DNA of 64,000 nucleotides from Halodesulfovibrio marinisediminis DSM 17456 (lineage in GTDB: Bacteria; Desulfobacterota; Desulfovibrionia; Desulfovibrionales; Desulfovibrionaceae), in contig NZ_FSRG01000003.1 of assembly GCF_900129975.1 (NCBI RefSeq), forward strand, positions 358,727 to 422,726, in the 5' to 3' direction. The notes beneath the pieces were generated by a model that saw only the letters and a program-made list of their open reading frames with translations, had not been told where the DNA came from and searched no databases. Every line of letters begins with the position of its first letter. The stretch's first letter is position 1. This document shows positions 7,968 to 16,604 of this stretch, piece by piece. The translations under genes and the position numbers were made by a program.

Positions 7968-8174
7968 ATGGCACAGAACGACACTTCCCTTACTGTAGAT
8001 CCGATTACTCAGTTGTACGATGTAGCAAGCACCTTACGTATGTTGCACGAAAAGCTCGGCGAAGATTACCCAGAGCTTAAGCACACATGGTACTCGCTAG
8101 AACGCTCCCTCAACGACTGCCTCTGCGTGCTAGATTCTGACGCAGTAGATGCAGCTCTGAAAAAGCCCGAGTAA
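7968..8174 (+). CDS. Small helical protein downstream of RNA copy A
   Basis: 68 residues. ATG 7968 has AGGAG 7 bases upstream, in a leader (AGGAG, TGCCTC, ATGGCACA) shared with the gene at 33846. The body from about residue 15 (QLYDVASTLRMLHEKLGEDYPEL) is paralogous to the protein at 34040-34228 (NLYNIARSLNLMHEEFGEKYPEL). It therefore looks like the start of one copy-B gene joined to the body of the other. Predicted all-helical, acidic, no known domain. Its fixed position after the RNA suggests a functional link. Confidence 0.7.
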   Translation: MAQNDTSLTVDPITQLYDVASTLRMLHEKLGEDYPELKHTWYSLERSLNDCLCVLDSDAVDAALKKPE

Positions 8175-8200
8175 AACAAAAGTAGAAGAGATAAAGAAAA

Positions 8201-8227
8201 AGCCCCGCTAACCAGCGGGGCTTTTTT
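8201..8227. terminator. Bidirectional terminator
   Basis: AGCCCCGCT (8201-8209) pairs with AGCGGGGCT (8214-8222), with A residues before and T residues after. It lies between the convergent genes 7968-8174 (+) and 8226-8684 (-) and can serve both. Confidence 0.8.
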
Positions 8228-8684
8228 ATATTATTTGAATTAAGCTTTGGACTATTGCGGTGAGTGCTAATATCGCAGGGAAGCTGATGTCCATGAATGT
8301 TCTAAGGTAAGTTATGCTTTTTGTTGAATAACTAGTGAATATTGCTTTGATTAATTTGATGGGTAATACGACGAGACAGAGGAAGAGTAGTTTAATAGGA
8401 TTATTTCCAAAGTCATGCTTGTAATGTATGCGCATTTCTGAGGATGCAGTGACAAGAAACATTATCGCCATATAAACAAGAATCCAGAACAGTAGTGAAT
8501 CTAATGTTGCTTGATTGTTGGGTAGTTCTATGTATGGCAGATCCTTAATTTGAATATTCCAACAATATCGTGAGATAATAATTGTTGAAATGACTAGTAA
8601 GTTTCTTCTGTGCTTAAAGAGCTGTTCTGAGTAATTTGGATAAGTTTCGTTTTCAAAGTCAAAGAGTGAGCGTAGTTTCTGCAT
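8226..8684 (-). CDS. Small integral membrane protein, unknown
   Basis: 152 residues with about four hydrophobic segments (around LLVISTIIISRYCW, LLFWILVYMAIMFLV, LLFLCLVVLPIKLI and ISFPAILALTAIV). No family recognised. It is last in a minus-strand run of ogr, the 371-residue membrane protein and this gene. AT-rich compared with the structural genes, which suggests later acquisition. A lysogenic-conversion role such as superinfection exclusion is a guess from context. Confidence 0.6.
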   Translation of the reverse strand: MQKLRSLFDFENETYPNYSEQLFKHRRNLLVISTIIISRYCWNIQIKDLPYIELPNNQATLDSLLFWILVYMAIMFLVTASSEMRIHYKHDFGNNPIKLLFLCLVVLPIKLIKAIFTSYSTKSITYLRTFMDISFPAILALTAIVQSLIQII

Positions 8685-8728
8685 TCTTATTCTTTCTTTT
8701 CTCCACGATCTGTGGAGGAATCAGGTTC

Positions 8729-9844
8729 TCATTTTTTTTTGCCATTGTTAACAACGTTGCAGACCTGCCCAAGAAAATCCAAAGGGTGTGGTGTTGGGTT
8801 AAGTTTTGAAGCTAATGGGCTGAATATATGTTTAGTAAAGTTGTCTAGTCTAGTGTCGTCAGCATCGGCAAAAGCGGTATATGTTGGGGCAAACTTACAA
8901 AGTGCCTCTCGTATTTCGAGTTGAAGTAGCTCGTCGCGAGCAGCGTAGAAGTTGTTCAATGAAATTCTAAAAAAATAGATAATTAATGCTTCAATTGCTA
9001 TGAAGTATAGTGTGTTACTACTAAAGAGTGCGTTGAATGTTTCTTCGGCTCCCTTTGCCGCTTCAAGGGTGGAAATTAACCCAGTGGCAGGGTGAAGAAT
9101 GATGGCAGCAATAGCAATAAGCACGGCAAGCCATCCAAATTTTTTTGTGGCTTTAAGCCATTTGTCCATTTCTATTTTTTTCTTTTCGGAAAAGTTTGCA
9201 AAAGATGAAGAAAGCTTATCTAGTGCGGCATTTGAGATGTTGTTGTATTTAGCAATAATTTTTTCAGCTGTATTTTTTTCGTCTTCTAGTTGTTTTGCTA
9301 ACGTGTCTTTTGTTGATGTAATTTCAGTTGTGACCGTTTCAAGTTTGTTAGCTAGTTCCTCTGCTGTTGCTGTAGCTAATTTGTTTAATGATTTGTCAAG
9401 TTCTTCAGTGTGTTGTGAAAAGAGCAGGCTGTTGTCGTAGAGTTGTTTATATTTAAAATCGGTTACTTTTTTTGTTGTTAGCAGGTGTTCTGTTAGACGG
9501 TTTGTAGCAGGTAAATTATCCTCTAAGTAGTTAATGAAATACAAAATTTTCATACTTTCATTTGAAACTATAAAAACGTAAATAGCTATTCGAGAGAGGT
9601 TAATTGCAAGGTTGTTTAAATTAGCGCTTGTAATATCCTGTTGTAGAGTAAAAATTGGAGTAAGTTCATTTTTAAAATCGTTTAAAAAATATTGTAAAAT
9701 TTCACTTCTAGCTCCTTGAGCACCATTCATGGTGTCCCAAAAACGTCTTAACAGGTTTACATGTTCATTTTGATCGTTTTGATAATTAAGCTTAAGGAAT
9801 TCCTCTAAGCACTGAAAGAATTCAGTTTTTATATCTTGAGTCAC
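8729..9844 (-). CDS. Coiled-coil protein with two membrane helices, unknown
   Basis: 371 residues from a GTG start at 9844, only 14 bases after the ogr stop. The N-terminal ~110 residues are helical; residues ~120-230 form a Lys/Glu/Ala/Thr-rich coiled coil; membrane helices are near 234-255 and 283-302; a soluble tail follows. The layout resembles the 436-residue protein at 4671-5981 (coiled coil, TM pair, tail) without obvious sequence identity. It sits directly downstream of the late-gene activator, so it may be expressed with late genes. Function unknown. Confidence 0.6.
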   Translation of the reverse strand: MTQDIKTEFFQCLEEFLKLNYQNDQNEHVNLLRRFWDTMNGAQGARSEILQYFLNDFKNELTPIFTLQQDITSANLNNLAINLSRIAIYVFIVSNESMKILYFINYLEDNLPATNRLTEHLLTTKKVTDFKYKQLYDNSLLFSQHTEELDKSLNKLATATAEELANKLETVTTEITSTKDTLAKQLEDEKNTAEKIIAKYNNISNAALDKLSSSFANFSEKKKIEMDKWLKATKKFGWLAVLIAIAAIILHPATGLISTLEAAKGAEETFNALFSSNTLYFIAIEALIIYFFRISLNNFYAARDELLQLEIREALCKFAPTYTAFADADDTRLDNFTKHIFSPLASKLNPTPHPLDFLGQVCNVVNNGKKK

Positions 9845-9858
9845 TAGTTAGTCCCCCC

Positions 9859-10107
9859 TTATGCAAATAAATTCTGTTGCTGCGCTGGCGGCACAGTCTT
9901 AACTTTCTCACGTAATTCTTCCGGTAACTTCAGCGCTGAAGGGCTTAAGGTGTGGGAGAATTCCAAGTTCATTACCCATGTGTGACCGCAGGTTGGGTCT
10001 TTGCAGCCGCAGTAGAGCAGTTTGAGCTTGTCGGAAATAATTTTACTGGATTCTATGCGTGCTTCATGCCCGCATACACAGCAGCGCTGAACAACAGATC
10101 TACTCAT
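9859..10107 (-). CDS. ogr: Ogr/Delta-type zinc-finger late activator
   Basis: 82 residues. The cysteine pattern matches the P2 Ogr family: C9/C10-x-C12 near the N-terminus and C33-x-C35 with C40 followed by GHTW. Ogr proteins activate P2-like late promoters by contacting the RNA polymerase alpha subunit. The gene lies 29 bases after the portal gene on the same strand, unlike P2, where ogr is at the end of the tail operon. Two membrane-protein genes follow it in the same direction. Confidence 0.85.
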   Translation of the reverse strand: MSRSVVQRCCVCGHEARIESSKIISDKLKLLYCGCKDPTCGHTWVMNLEFSHTLSPSALKLPEELREKVKTVPPAQQQNLFA

Positions 10108-10136
10108 AATGTGTCTTCCTTATTGAATAATCATCA

Positions 10137-11135
10137 TTATAAAGTGGGCGCATCTACAGTGTCAAAGCTTACTTGCGCAAGTTTTGGTAAATACTGATTT
10201 ATCTCCAGAAGGTCTTCCCTGATTGGGGCAATCTCGTTGCGCTGGTAGACTGCGTCTATCTTTTCTATGTCGCCAAAGCTGCCTGTTTGGTTTTCTGGAA
10301 TAATGGCAGCCAAAGCAGGGGGCATGCGGTGCGCGGCTATTATGTCGTCGCGGGAGATGTTTTTAATTTTTTCCAGATCGTCCTTGGTGCTGAAGTCGCC
10401 CACGGGCTTGATCTGGATGGCGTCTTTGTCTGCTCCGCCAATGTGAAGGAACATGTTTTTAAAGTTGCCAATACCTTTTGACTGCTCAATTGCCTTTTTA
10501 ATACGTGCGCGTGTCTCTTCCTCCAGCCCTGCAGCGGTCGAGTAAAAAATGTACCCCACATGCGCGCCGTTCTTGTAATATCTACGGCGGAACAGCGTAG
10601 CATCCTCATTCAGCAGCATAGACTGAATCGCGCCCAAGTATCCCGGTTGACCATAGATCTTCTGGCTCACATCATAGTTCAAAATATGCACCACCTCGTC
10701 CGCTTTGAACTCCACAAGCTCGCCAGTGGTGGTAAGCATTCCAAACCGTCCCGCCTCCTTAAGCCGCCGCATGTTCACAGCCTGCAAGTGCCTTACGCCG
10801 ATAATCTCACCATAAAAGTTACGCACCAGCTGAAAGTAGCAGTTAGCAAACACGTTGTAGTCCATAACTGCGCATTTCATCTCCCTTCTAGTCAGCAAGC
10901 TATTCCCGTTAAAGCCGCGCATGACCATGTTCGTCTTAAACTCCAGAATAGGTCCGTGGTACGCATTCGCCCTCAAGAGTTTCGCCAGACCCAGTAGTGA
11001 CACCGGCGTGCTGTAGTAGCGTCCGTTGTCCATCAGCCAGATGCCCAAGCTGTCCATCATAGAATGCCCGTCCAGAACTGGTTCCGGATCACCGAAGCTG
11101 AACGCTTCCACGTCTACTTTCGTCTCTTCTTTCAT
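10137..11135 (-). CDS. Q: Portal protein (P2 gpQ homologue)
   Basis: 332 residues, close to P2 gpQ (344). The N-terminal FSFGDPEPVLD, the central DEVVHILNYDVSQKIYGQPGYLGAIQS and the C-terminal RMPPALAAIIPENQTGSFGDIEK are characteristic of the PBSX/P2 portal family. It forms the dodecameric ring through which DNA enters the head. It is transcribed with the terminase gene upstream (11475-13250), although a ~315-bp palindromic element separates the two. Confidence 0.93.
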   Translation of the reverse strand: MKEETKVDVEAFSFGDPEPVLDGHSMMDSLGIWLMDNGRYYSTPVSLLGLAKLLRANAYHGPILEFKTNMVMRGFNGNSLLTRREMKCAVMDYNVFANCYFQLVRNFYGEIIGVRHLQAVNMRRLKEAGRFGMLTTTGELVEFKADEVVHILNYDVSQKIYGQPGYLGAIQSMLLNEDATLFRRRYYKNGAHVGYIFYSTAAGLEEETRARIKKAIEQSKGIGNFKNMFLHIGGADKDAIQIKPVGDFSTKDDLEKIKNISRDDIIAAHRMPPALAAIIPENQTGSFGDIEKIDAVYQRNEIAPIREDLLEINQYLPKLAQVSFDTVDAPTL

Positions 11136-11149
11136 ACGATTCCTTTTAT

Positions 11150-11464
11150 GTCTCCGACGGCGCTTGCCAGCGGGGCTTCAAGAACCTTTTGCAAAAGGTT
11201 CTTAAAAATCTCCAAAAACTTTTAGGGGCGAAGGGCGCCCGTTGTTTATGTTGTTGGTAGCCGCGAGGGGACTACCTTTCGGTAATGTTCTGGTAGTAAT
11301 CTTCAAGCTCTCCAGCGTGTTTTATGACGGGCTTACCTCGCCTAATAAAAGTTTTAGGAAGGGGGTCTGGGGGAGAACCCTTTTCCAAAGCGGTAGCCGT
11401 TCTCAAGGAACGAGAGATTACGGATAGCGACAGTGCAACAGGGTTTCCCCCAGCCGCCGGAGGC
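11150..11464. repeat. Dispersed palindromic element, long form (copy 1)
   Basis: It fills the gap between the portal and terminase genes. The ends are GTCTCCGACGGC (11150-11161) and GCCGCCGGAGGC (11453-11464), which are near-perfect inverted termini. Internal hairpins include AAGAACCTTTT/AAAAGGTTCTT; the arms AAAAACTTTTAGGGGCGA and TCGCCTAATAAAAGTTTT face each other; the core has GTTGGTAGCCGCGAGGGG. The right arm carries an extra ~50-bp insert compared with copy 3. No gene is seen in it. Confidence 0.8.
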
Positions 11465-11474
11465 AAACAAAAAA

Positions 11475-13250
11475 CTATGCACTCATGGCGAAATCACTGC
11501 CACCGCTCGGCAGCTGTGCAAGCGGCTCATTATGCAACGCATGCATTATCGCCCATGCCACGTCTGCGTGTCCGGTGTCGGTTGTTCTGTTTGCGGCGTA
11601 GGTTATGTGCCCGTTTGGTGTTGCGGTTTGCTTTACTGTTAGGAAGGCTCCGGCGATGTCGGTGAGGGACGCGTCCCAGTGGATGCGGTTTGTGTTGATT
11701 ACGTCTTGGGTCTTTAGGACTAGGTGCGTCTTTGTTTGTAGTCCGTAATGGATTGGCGTTACTTGCGGGTAGAAGGCCTGCACCATTTCGAGGACACCGA
11801 GACCGGGTCCGGTTGTGTCCATGCCTATGTAGGTGAAGTTGTAACGCTGGGTGAGTTGTTTGATCTGCTCGGCTTGCCAGCGCAGGGACTGTCCTATCCA
11901 CTTGTAGCGGGCGAGAACGCGGAAAGTGCCTTGCGGCTCCAGTGGCGGCGCTATGATGACGAAGGATGCATCGTCGCGACTGCGGGACGGGTCGTACCCT
12001 CCCCAGACGGGGATGTTGCCGAACGGGCGGTTGGCGTTGGGCGCGTAGTCTTGCCAGTCGCTGCTGTCTGCGTAGCATTGTTCCAGTGCGGAGAGTTTGA
12101 ATACACCGAGGCTGCCGTCTATGAACTGGCAGGCAAAGAGGTTGGCGAAATCTTCGGGGCTGTATTCCAGCTTGAGCTGTTTGATGTCGAACAGGTCGCA
12201 GCCGCCGGACATTGCGTCTTGAATGGTGATGATCTTGCGCCAGATTTTGTCTACGCATTCTACACCTTGTTGCAGCTCCTCGAAGGATGGGAACTGCACG
12301 CGCTTTGTTTTGAAACGCTTGTTGTACAGCTCGCCGGACCAGAGGGGGTATGCCTCGTGACTGACGCATGACGGGGTGGAGAATATGGTGCGCCGCCACT
12401 TTTTGTGCGTTGCCATGCCGGTGGCGACTTTGTACAGCTCGCTGAACTTGTTAATCCAGAAGCATTCGTCAATGTATACGTGCCCGTGGTAGGACTGCGC
12501 GCTTTTTGAGTTGTTGGAAAGGAAGTAGAGCGTGGCTGTGCCGTGGGCTGTGTGCAGCTCCAGCTTGTCTTTGCCTGTTAGCTCTATGTCGAACTTTTGC
12601 TTGGCAATGGCGATTATGTAACAGCGGAAAACGTCTGCCTGCGCGCGGGTGGCGGAAAGAAAAATCTGGTTGTCACCTGTCAGGCATGCGTCTTCAAACG
12701 CTTCCTGCGCAAAGTACCATGTGGCGCCTATCTGACGGGATTTCAGGATAAAGCGGTTGCGGTAACGCTTTGCTGCGCGCAGCTCGTGCTGATAGACGAA
12801 ATAGTCGCCGTGGAGCTTTTCTGCAAAGTCTTCCGCGGTTAGGTGCGATACGTCGTTTTTAATCTTCTTTTTGGGCTTGTTGTTGCCTTTTGTGCTTTTG
12901 GTGCGCGGGGCTGCTTCCTGCGGATCTGCTTCTTCCTGTACTTTGCGTTTGCGCTCATCCAGCTTTTGCAGACGCTCCAGAATGGTGACGAGCGTGTTAA
13001 GCTCTGCAAGGTCGGTCTTTGTTTTTTCTTCCTTGCCGGTGAGCAGCACAAGGCGGCGTTTGGTAGCGCTTATGGTGCTCTCGTGCTGTAGCAGGTTGTC
13101 CCAACCGTCTTTATCACGCCAATGGTAGAGCGTGCGTTTAGACAAGTTGAGTATTTTGTGTATTTCTGCAATGGTGTGTTTACGCAAAAATAAGTCACGC
13201 GCTGCTATTTTTACTTCTTCTGGATACTGCGGCATACTGCTACAGTACAT
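11475..13250 (-). CDS. P: Terminase large (ATPase) subunit, P2 gpP homologue
   Basis: 591 residues, the family's usual size. Domains: an N-terminal helix-turn-helix (IHKILNLSKRTLYHWRDKDGW, residues ~27-50); a linker rich in Lys; an ATPase part with KSRQIGATWYFA as the Walker A equivalent and HVYIDECFWI as Walker B; and a C-terminal nuclease fold starting at GGYDPSRSRDDASF with further acidic residues in YIGMDTTGPG. It packages DNA into the procapsid together with gpM. The start is uncertain: ATG 13250 has AAAGGA almost touching it, and ATG 13235 (MPQYPEE) is an alternative. Confidence 0.93.
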   Translation of the reverse strand: MYCSSMPQYPEEVKIAARDLFLRKHTIAEIHKILNLSKRTLYHWRDKDGWDNLLQHESTISATKRRLVLLTGKEEKTKTDLAELNTLVTILERLQKLDERKRKVQEEADPQEAAPRTKSTKGNNKPKKKIKNDVSHLTAEDFAEKLHGDYFVYQHELRAAKRYRNRFILKSRQIGATWYFAQEAFEDACLTGDNQIFLSATRAQADVFRCYIIAIAKQKFDIELTGKDKLELHTAHGTATLYFLSNNSKSAQSYHGHVYIDECFWINKFSELYKVATGMATHKKWRRTIFSTPSCVSHEAYPLWSGELYNKRFKTKRVQFPSFEELQQGVECVDKIWRKIITIQDAMSGGCDLFDIKQLKLEYSPEDFANLFACQFIDGSLGVFKLSALEQCYADSSDWQDYAPNANRPFGNIPVWGGYDPSRSRDDASFVIIAPPLEPQGTFRVLARYKWIGQSLRWQAEQIKQLTQRYNFTYIGMDTTGPGLGVLEMVQAFYPQVTPIHYGLQTKTHLVLKTQDVINTNRIHWDASLTDIAGAFLTVKQTATPNGHITYAANRTTDTGHADVAWAIMHALHNEPLAQLPSGGSDFAMSA

Positions 13251-13281
13251 ATCCTTTCTTTATATCTCCCCTTTGTACAGT

Positions 13282-13330
13282 CCTATACTAGTCTTATAGG
13301 ATTCTATTACGTTGTAACATGCATGCATGT
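13282..13330. promoter_or_regulatory. Divergent late promoter region with two dyads
   Basis: The 95-base gap between the divergent terminase and scaffold genes has an inverted repeat CCTATA/TATAGG (13282-13287 with 13295-13300) and a perfect 14-base palindrome ACATGCATGCATGT (13317-13330). P2-like phages place Ogr-dependent late promoters here, so these are candidate activator sites. No exact P2 late-promoter box could be fixed. Confidence 0.4.
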
Positions 13331-13345
13331 GTGTATTGTTTACGC

Positions 13346-14200
13346 ATGTTATACACAGAATTTATCAAAGTTGCACAGTCCGGTGCCACAATTGATGGCC
13401 GCGAAATTGCGCCGCAGGATTTGCGCGATATTGCGGAATCCTACAGCCCAAGCACGTACGAAGCCGTAATCTGGCCGGAGCACGAGCGCTTTTTCGGCAA
13501 CCACGGAACCGTAGCCGCAGTGGAAGCACGCGAAAACGGCGAACTGGTTGAGCTGTACGCCAAGTTTAAACCGGGCTGGCGTTTTCTGGAAAAGAACAAG
13601 GAAGGGCAGAAGCTCTATTCCTCCATAGAAATCTGGGACAACTTTGGTAACTCCGGTAAGGCGTACCTTGCAGGTATTGCCATTACCGATACTCCTGCCT
13701 CGCTCGGGACTGAGCAGATTCGCCTGTTCACCGCACAGCGTACCAAGCACAGCCAGCAGACCGGAGAGTTTTACTCCGGCGTTGAGCTGCCATCCTTTTT
13801 TGCTGCCGCAGCGCAGCCGGACGAACAAAAGCCAGAAGCCTATTCTTTATTCCAGCGTCTAGGAGCTGCGCTGTTCGGCAGCAATCACAACGAACCAGAA
13901 ACAGAAGAGGAAAGCATGACCGAAGAACAGTTTAATCAGCTGCTCAGTGCGTTAACCGATACCAAGGCAGCAGTTGATGGCTTGGCAGGCAACTTTAACA
14001 GCCAGCAGGCACAGCCGGAACCGGAACCAGCCAAGGCAGAGCCGGAGAACAATTTTTCTGCGCAGCTGGAGCCGCTTGTGGGAAGCATGAACAAGCTTGC
14101 CGAGCAGTTCGGGGCAATGGCGCAACGCATGGAAGGCGCAGCCTACAGCACAAGTGTTCCGGAAAATGCAAACCCAGCAAGCGGCAACGCATTAATCTAG
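13346..14200 (+). CDS. O: Capsid scaffolding protein/protease (P2 gpO homologue)
   Basis: 284 residues from ATG 13346 (MLYTEFIKVAQSG); the frame is open to 13319 but the upstream codons overlap the palindrome. N-terminal protease part: REIAPQDLRDIAESY, then WPEHERFFGNHG with a candidate catalytic His, SSIEIWDNFGNSGKAYLAGIAITDTPASLGTE. The C-terminal third is Gln/Glu/Pro-rich and helical, as in gpO scaffolds. It directs procapsid assembly and cleaves itself and the capsid protein. Confidence 0.9.
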   Translation: MLYTEFIKVAQSGATIDGREIAPQDLRDIAESYSPSTYEAVIWPEHERFFGNHGTVAAVEARENGELVELYAKFKPGWRFLEKNKEGQKLYSSIEIWDNFGNSGKAYLAGIAITDTPASLGTEQIRLFTAQRTKHSQQTGEFYSGVELPSFFAAAAQPDEQKPEAYSLFQRLGAALFGSNHNEPETEEESMTEEQFNQLLSALTDTKAAVDGLAGNFNSQQAQPEPEPAKAEPENNFSAQLEPLVGSMNKLAEQFGAMAQRMEGAAYSTSVPENANPASGNALI

Positions 14201-14209
14201 GGGGCGCGC

Positions 14210-15238
14210 TTGAACACCTTAACAAGACAAGCCTTCAACGCCCTGTGCAAAGCCTACTGCGAAGGCTACGGCGTACCTTCCGTACAGGAGCAGTTCTCCC
14301 TTTCCCCGTCTGTTCAGCAAAAGTTGCAGGATAAAATTGTAGAGCAGTCTACCTTCCTGCCAAAGATCAACGTTATCCCTGTGCTCGAGCTGCAGGGGCA
14401 GAATATTTTAGGCTGCGTTACCGGCCCAGTGTCCGGCAGAACCGACACAAGCGTTGACGGTAAAGAACGCATGCCGCGTGATGTGCTTGGTCTGGAACCA
14501 TACGAGTACCAGCTGCACCAAGTGAACAGCGATGTGTACATGACCTACCGCACAATGGACGTATGGGCGAAGTTTCCGGACTTCCACGATCGCTACACCC
14601 GCAACGTACAGGCGCAGATCGCCAACGACCGCGAAATTGTAGGCTGGTACGGCACGCACGCCGCAAAAGATACCAATCTTACCAAATACCCGCTCATGCA
14701 GGATGTGCTTCCGGGTTGGCTCCAGTACATGCGTGACCGCAAGCCGGAGAACATCATAAAACAAGGCGCAACCGTTAACGAGCTTCGAATCGGTGAAGGC
14801 GGCGACTACGCCAACCTTGATCTTGCCGTTAACGACATGTTGCAAGGCATCCCAAAATGGAAGCGTAAAGGCTTAGTCGTAATGGTAGGTGACGAGCTCA
14901 TAGCACGCGAGCGTGCTGCGTTGCTCCTTGCCGTCAAAGGTACTCCAACAGAAAAGAACGCCATGAACACAGCCATGGCGACCATCGGCGGTCTAGCGTG
15001 GGAGACTCCATCAAACTTCCCTGGGCGTGGTCTGGTAATCACCAACCACAAGAACCTTTCTATCTACTTCCAAGACGGCAAGTGGCGTCGTCATATCAAA
15101 GACAAGCCGGAAAAAGATCGCGTTGAGGACTTCAACAGTCGCAACGAGGGTTACGTCGTCGAGGATGTAGAGCAGTTGGTTGCAGTGGAGTTTGACAACG
15201 TCAAACTGCCGAACGCTGCGGGCGACGGCTGGGTTTAG
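14210..15238 (+). CDS. N: Major capsid protein (P2 gpN homologue)
   Basis: 342 residues, matching gpN (357). Typical features: NTLTRQAFNALCKAYCEGYGV at the start, INVIPVLELQGQNILG, YRTMDVWAKFPDFHDRY and the C-terminal DFNSRNEGYVVEDVEQLVAVE. It forms the T=7-type shell after gpO-dependent maturation cleavage. The only start near the previous stop is TTG 14210, 10 bases after the scaffold gene stop at 14200. Confidence 0.93.
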   Translation: MNTLTRQAFNALCKAYCEGYGVPSVQEQFSLSPSVQQKLQDKIVEQSTFLPKINVIPVLELQGQNILGCVTGPVSGRTDTSVDGKERMPRDVLGLEPYEYQLHQVNSDVYMTYRTMDVWAKFPDFHDRYTRNVQAQIANDREIVGWYGTHAAKDTNLTKYPLMQDVLPGWLQYMRDRKPENIIKQGATVNELRIGEGGDYANLDLAVNDMLQGIPKWKRKGLVVMVGDELIARERAALLLAVKGTPTEKNAMNTAMATIGGLAWETPSNFPGRGLVITNHKNLSIYFQDGKWRRHIKDKPEKDRVEDFNSRNEGYVVEDVEQLVAVEFDNVKLPNAAGDGWV

Positions 15239-15241
15239 TTT

Positions 15242-15318
15242 GCCTCCGGCGGCTGGGGGAAACCCTTTTGGAAAAGGGTTCTCCCCCAGACCCCCTTCCT
15301 AAAACTTTTATTAGGGGA
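15242..15318 (+). repeat. Dispersed palindromic element, short form (copy 2)
   Basis: GCCTCCGGCGGC, then nested pairs TGGGGGAAACCCTTTT with AAAAGGGTTCTCCCCCA, then GACCCCCTTCCTAAAACTTTTATTAGGGGA. It is one arm of the long forms at 11150-11464 and 18894-19146. It fills the capsid-gpM gap, and its strong hairpin may stabilise or attenuate mRNA. Confidence 0.85.
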
Positions 15319-15323
15319 TCGTT

Positions 15324-16022
15324 ATGAGTTTGATGCTTTCACACCAGCAACAAGTACGTGAACAAAAGAAACGTGCAGAAGCGGGGCAGCCGGAGCGGGA
15401 GAAGCCGGACATGTTGAAAACCGCGCCGACTGGTTTGGTGGGTACCCAGCAGTTACTAGCCCTGTTGGATAAAGCCTTAGAGCAGGATTTGAAATCGCTG
15501 AAGGGCATTAGCTCTCGTGAACGCAAAGCAGATGTAAAGCGGGAGTTGGTAACTAAGTACTCTGCGTATGTTGAGCGCTTAAAGGCTATTGCAGCGCCGC
15601 ATGATCTGCTTGGCTGGTATCTGGTTTGGCTGTTCGACATTGGCGAGCTGGATACCGCTGTTGAGTATGGTCTGTGGTGTGTGCGCGAAGGCGTGGCTCT
15701 GCCGGAACGCTTTAACCGCGATGTAAAAACGTTTGTTGCGGATGCGATTCTGGAATGGGCAGATGCGCAGTTTGATGCAGGGCATAGCGTGCAGCCGTAT
15801 TTTGCAGTTGTGTTTAACCATGCAGACGGTATGTGTTGCCAGCCGTGGGATTTGCCGGACGAAGTAACAGCGAAGTTTTATCGCCAGCAGGGGCTTGTTC
15901 TTGCCCGTGCAGAAAAATTTACAGCAGCAGTGGATGTGCTGGAAGAGGCGTTGAGCCTTGGTGCGAAGGTTAAGACAGCGTTGGCTGACTGTCGCAAACG
16001 AGCCACACGGGACGTAAGCTAA
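15324..16022 (+). CDS. M: Terminase small (endonuclease) subunit, P2 gpM homologue
   Basis: 232 residues, near the usual ~250. Shared features are the N-terminal basic region with LSHQQQVREQ, LLDKALEQDLKSLKGI, the helix DLLGWYLVWLFDIGELDTAVEYGLWCV (here split by family variation) and a C-terminal helical part. gpM binds and cuts cos with gpP. ATG 15324 follows GGGGATCG. Confidence 0.85.
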   Translation: MSLMLSHQQQVREQKKRAEAGQPEREKPDMLKTAPTGLVGTQQLLALLDKALEQDLKSLKGISSRERKADVKRELVTKYSAYVERLKAIAAPHDLLGWYLVWLFDIGELDTAVEYGLWCVREGVALPERFNRDVKTFVADAILEWADAQFDAGHSVQPYFAVVFNHADGMCCQPWDLPDEVTAKFYRQQGLVLARAEKFTAAVDVLEEALSLGAKVKTALADCRKRATRDVS

Positions 16023-16043
16023 ATACTCCTTGACCCCCGAGAA

Positions 16044-16102
16044 GACTGGCTTTTCAAAAACTGGATGCCACTGTGTACGCCGAGTTTTTGAAAAAGCCAG
16101 TC
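16044..16102. repeat. Long hairpin between gpM and gpL genes
   Basis: Arm GACTGGCTTTTCAAAAACT (16044-16062) pairs with 16083-16102 over 19 positions with one bulged base and a 20-base loop. It has no T run. Within a head operon it could be an RNA-processing or stabilising structure. Confidence 0.7.
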
Positions 16103-16127
16103 TCTCTAAAATGTTAATGGAAACAAC

Positions 16128-16604
16128 ATGACAGCATTCTCCGGACACACTTCTACAGCTTCTACCGCCGTTGTGCAGAACGACGGATTCTGGCCGGAAA
16201 TTTCCGTTGCCGAGTTTCAAGAAATTTACCGACTTCCTCGCGATTATGCAGAGCCGCTGTTGGTGAATCACTTGAAGCTAGGCGTTGTGTGGACGAATCG
16301 TCAGTTGGTTGAGTGGAAGCGTGAAGCGATAATGCGTGGACATGGCTCCCTTGCCTCCATGCCGGAGGATGAGCAGGGCGGCGCCTTGGGAGACGAAACA
16401 ACAGCGTTGCTGCATTACAAGCGGGCTGTTTTTTCTTACGCCAAGGCGCTGCTTTTGCCTCAGTTTGCCACCATCAATCGCAGGGAAGCAGCCAGAAACG
16501 AAGCACGGGAAAGCGAAGAAACACGGGACAACTTTCTTGCCTATGCAGAGCAGGCTATTGCCGACTTTTTAGGCAGCGGGCGTGTGGATGTGGAGCTTAT
16601 CTAG
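16128..16604 (+). CDS. L: Head completion protein (P2 gpL homologue)
   Basis: 158 residues (gpL is 169). Characteristic are ISVAEFQEIYRLPRDYAEPLLVNHLKLGVVWTN in shortened form and the C-terminal IADFLGSGRVDVELI. It stabilises the filled head and prepares the portal vertex for the tail. Its stop overlaps the GTG of the next gene by one base, so the genes are coupled. Confidence 0.85.
   Translation: MTAFSGHTSTASTAVVQNDGFWPEISVAEFQEIYRLPRDYAEPLLVNHLKLGVVWTNRQLVEWKREAIMRGHGSLASMPEDEQGGALGDETTALLHYKRAVFSYAKALLLPQFATINRREAARNEARESEETRDNFLAYAEQAIADFLGSGRVDVELI

Noticed and set aside
7747..7998. Open frame of 83 codons across RNA copy A
   Set aside because: It crosses the predicted terminator, has no ribosome site and is not kept in copy B.
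11530..12399. Long minus-strand frame of 289 codons within the terminase gene
   Set aside because: Shadow of the terminase reading frame; Arg/His/Pro-rich composition and no ribosome site.
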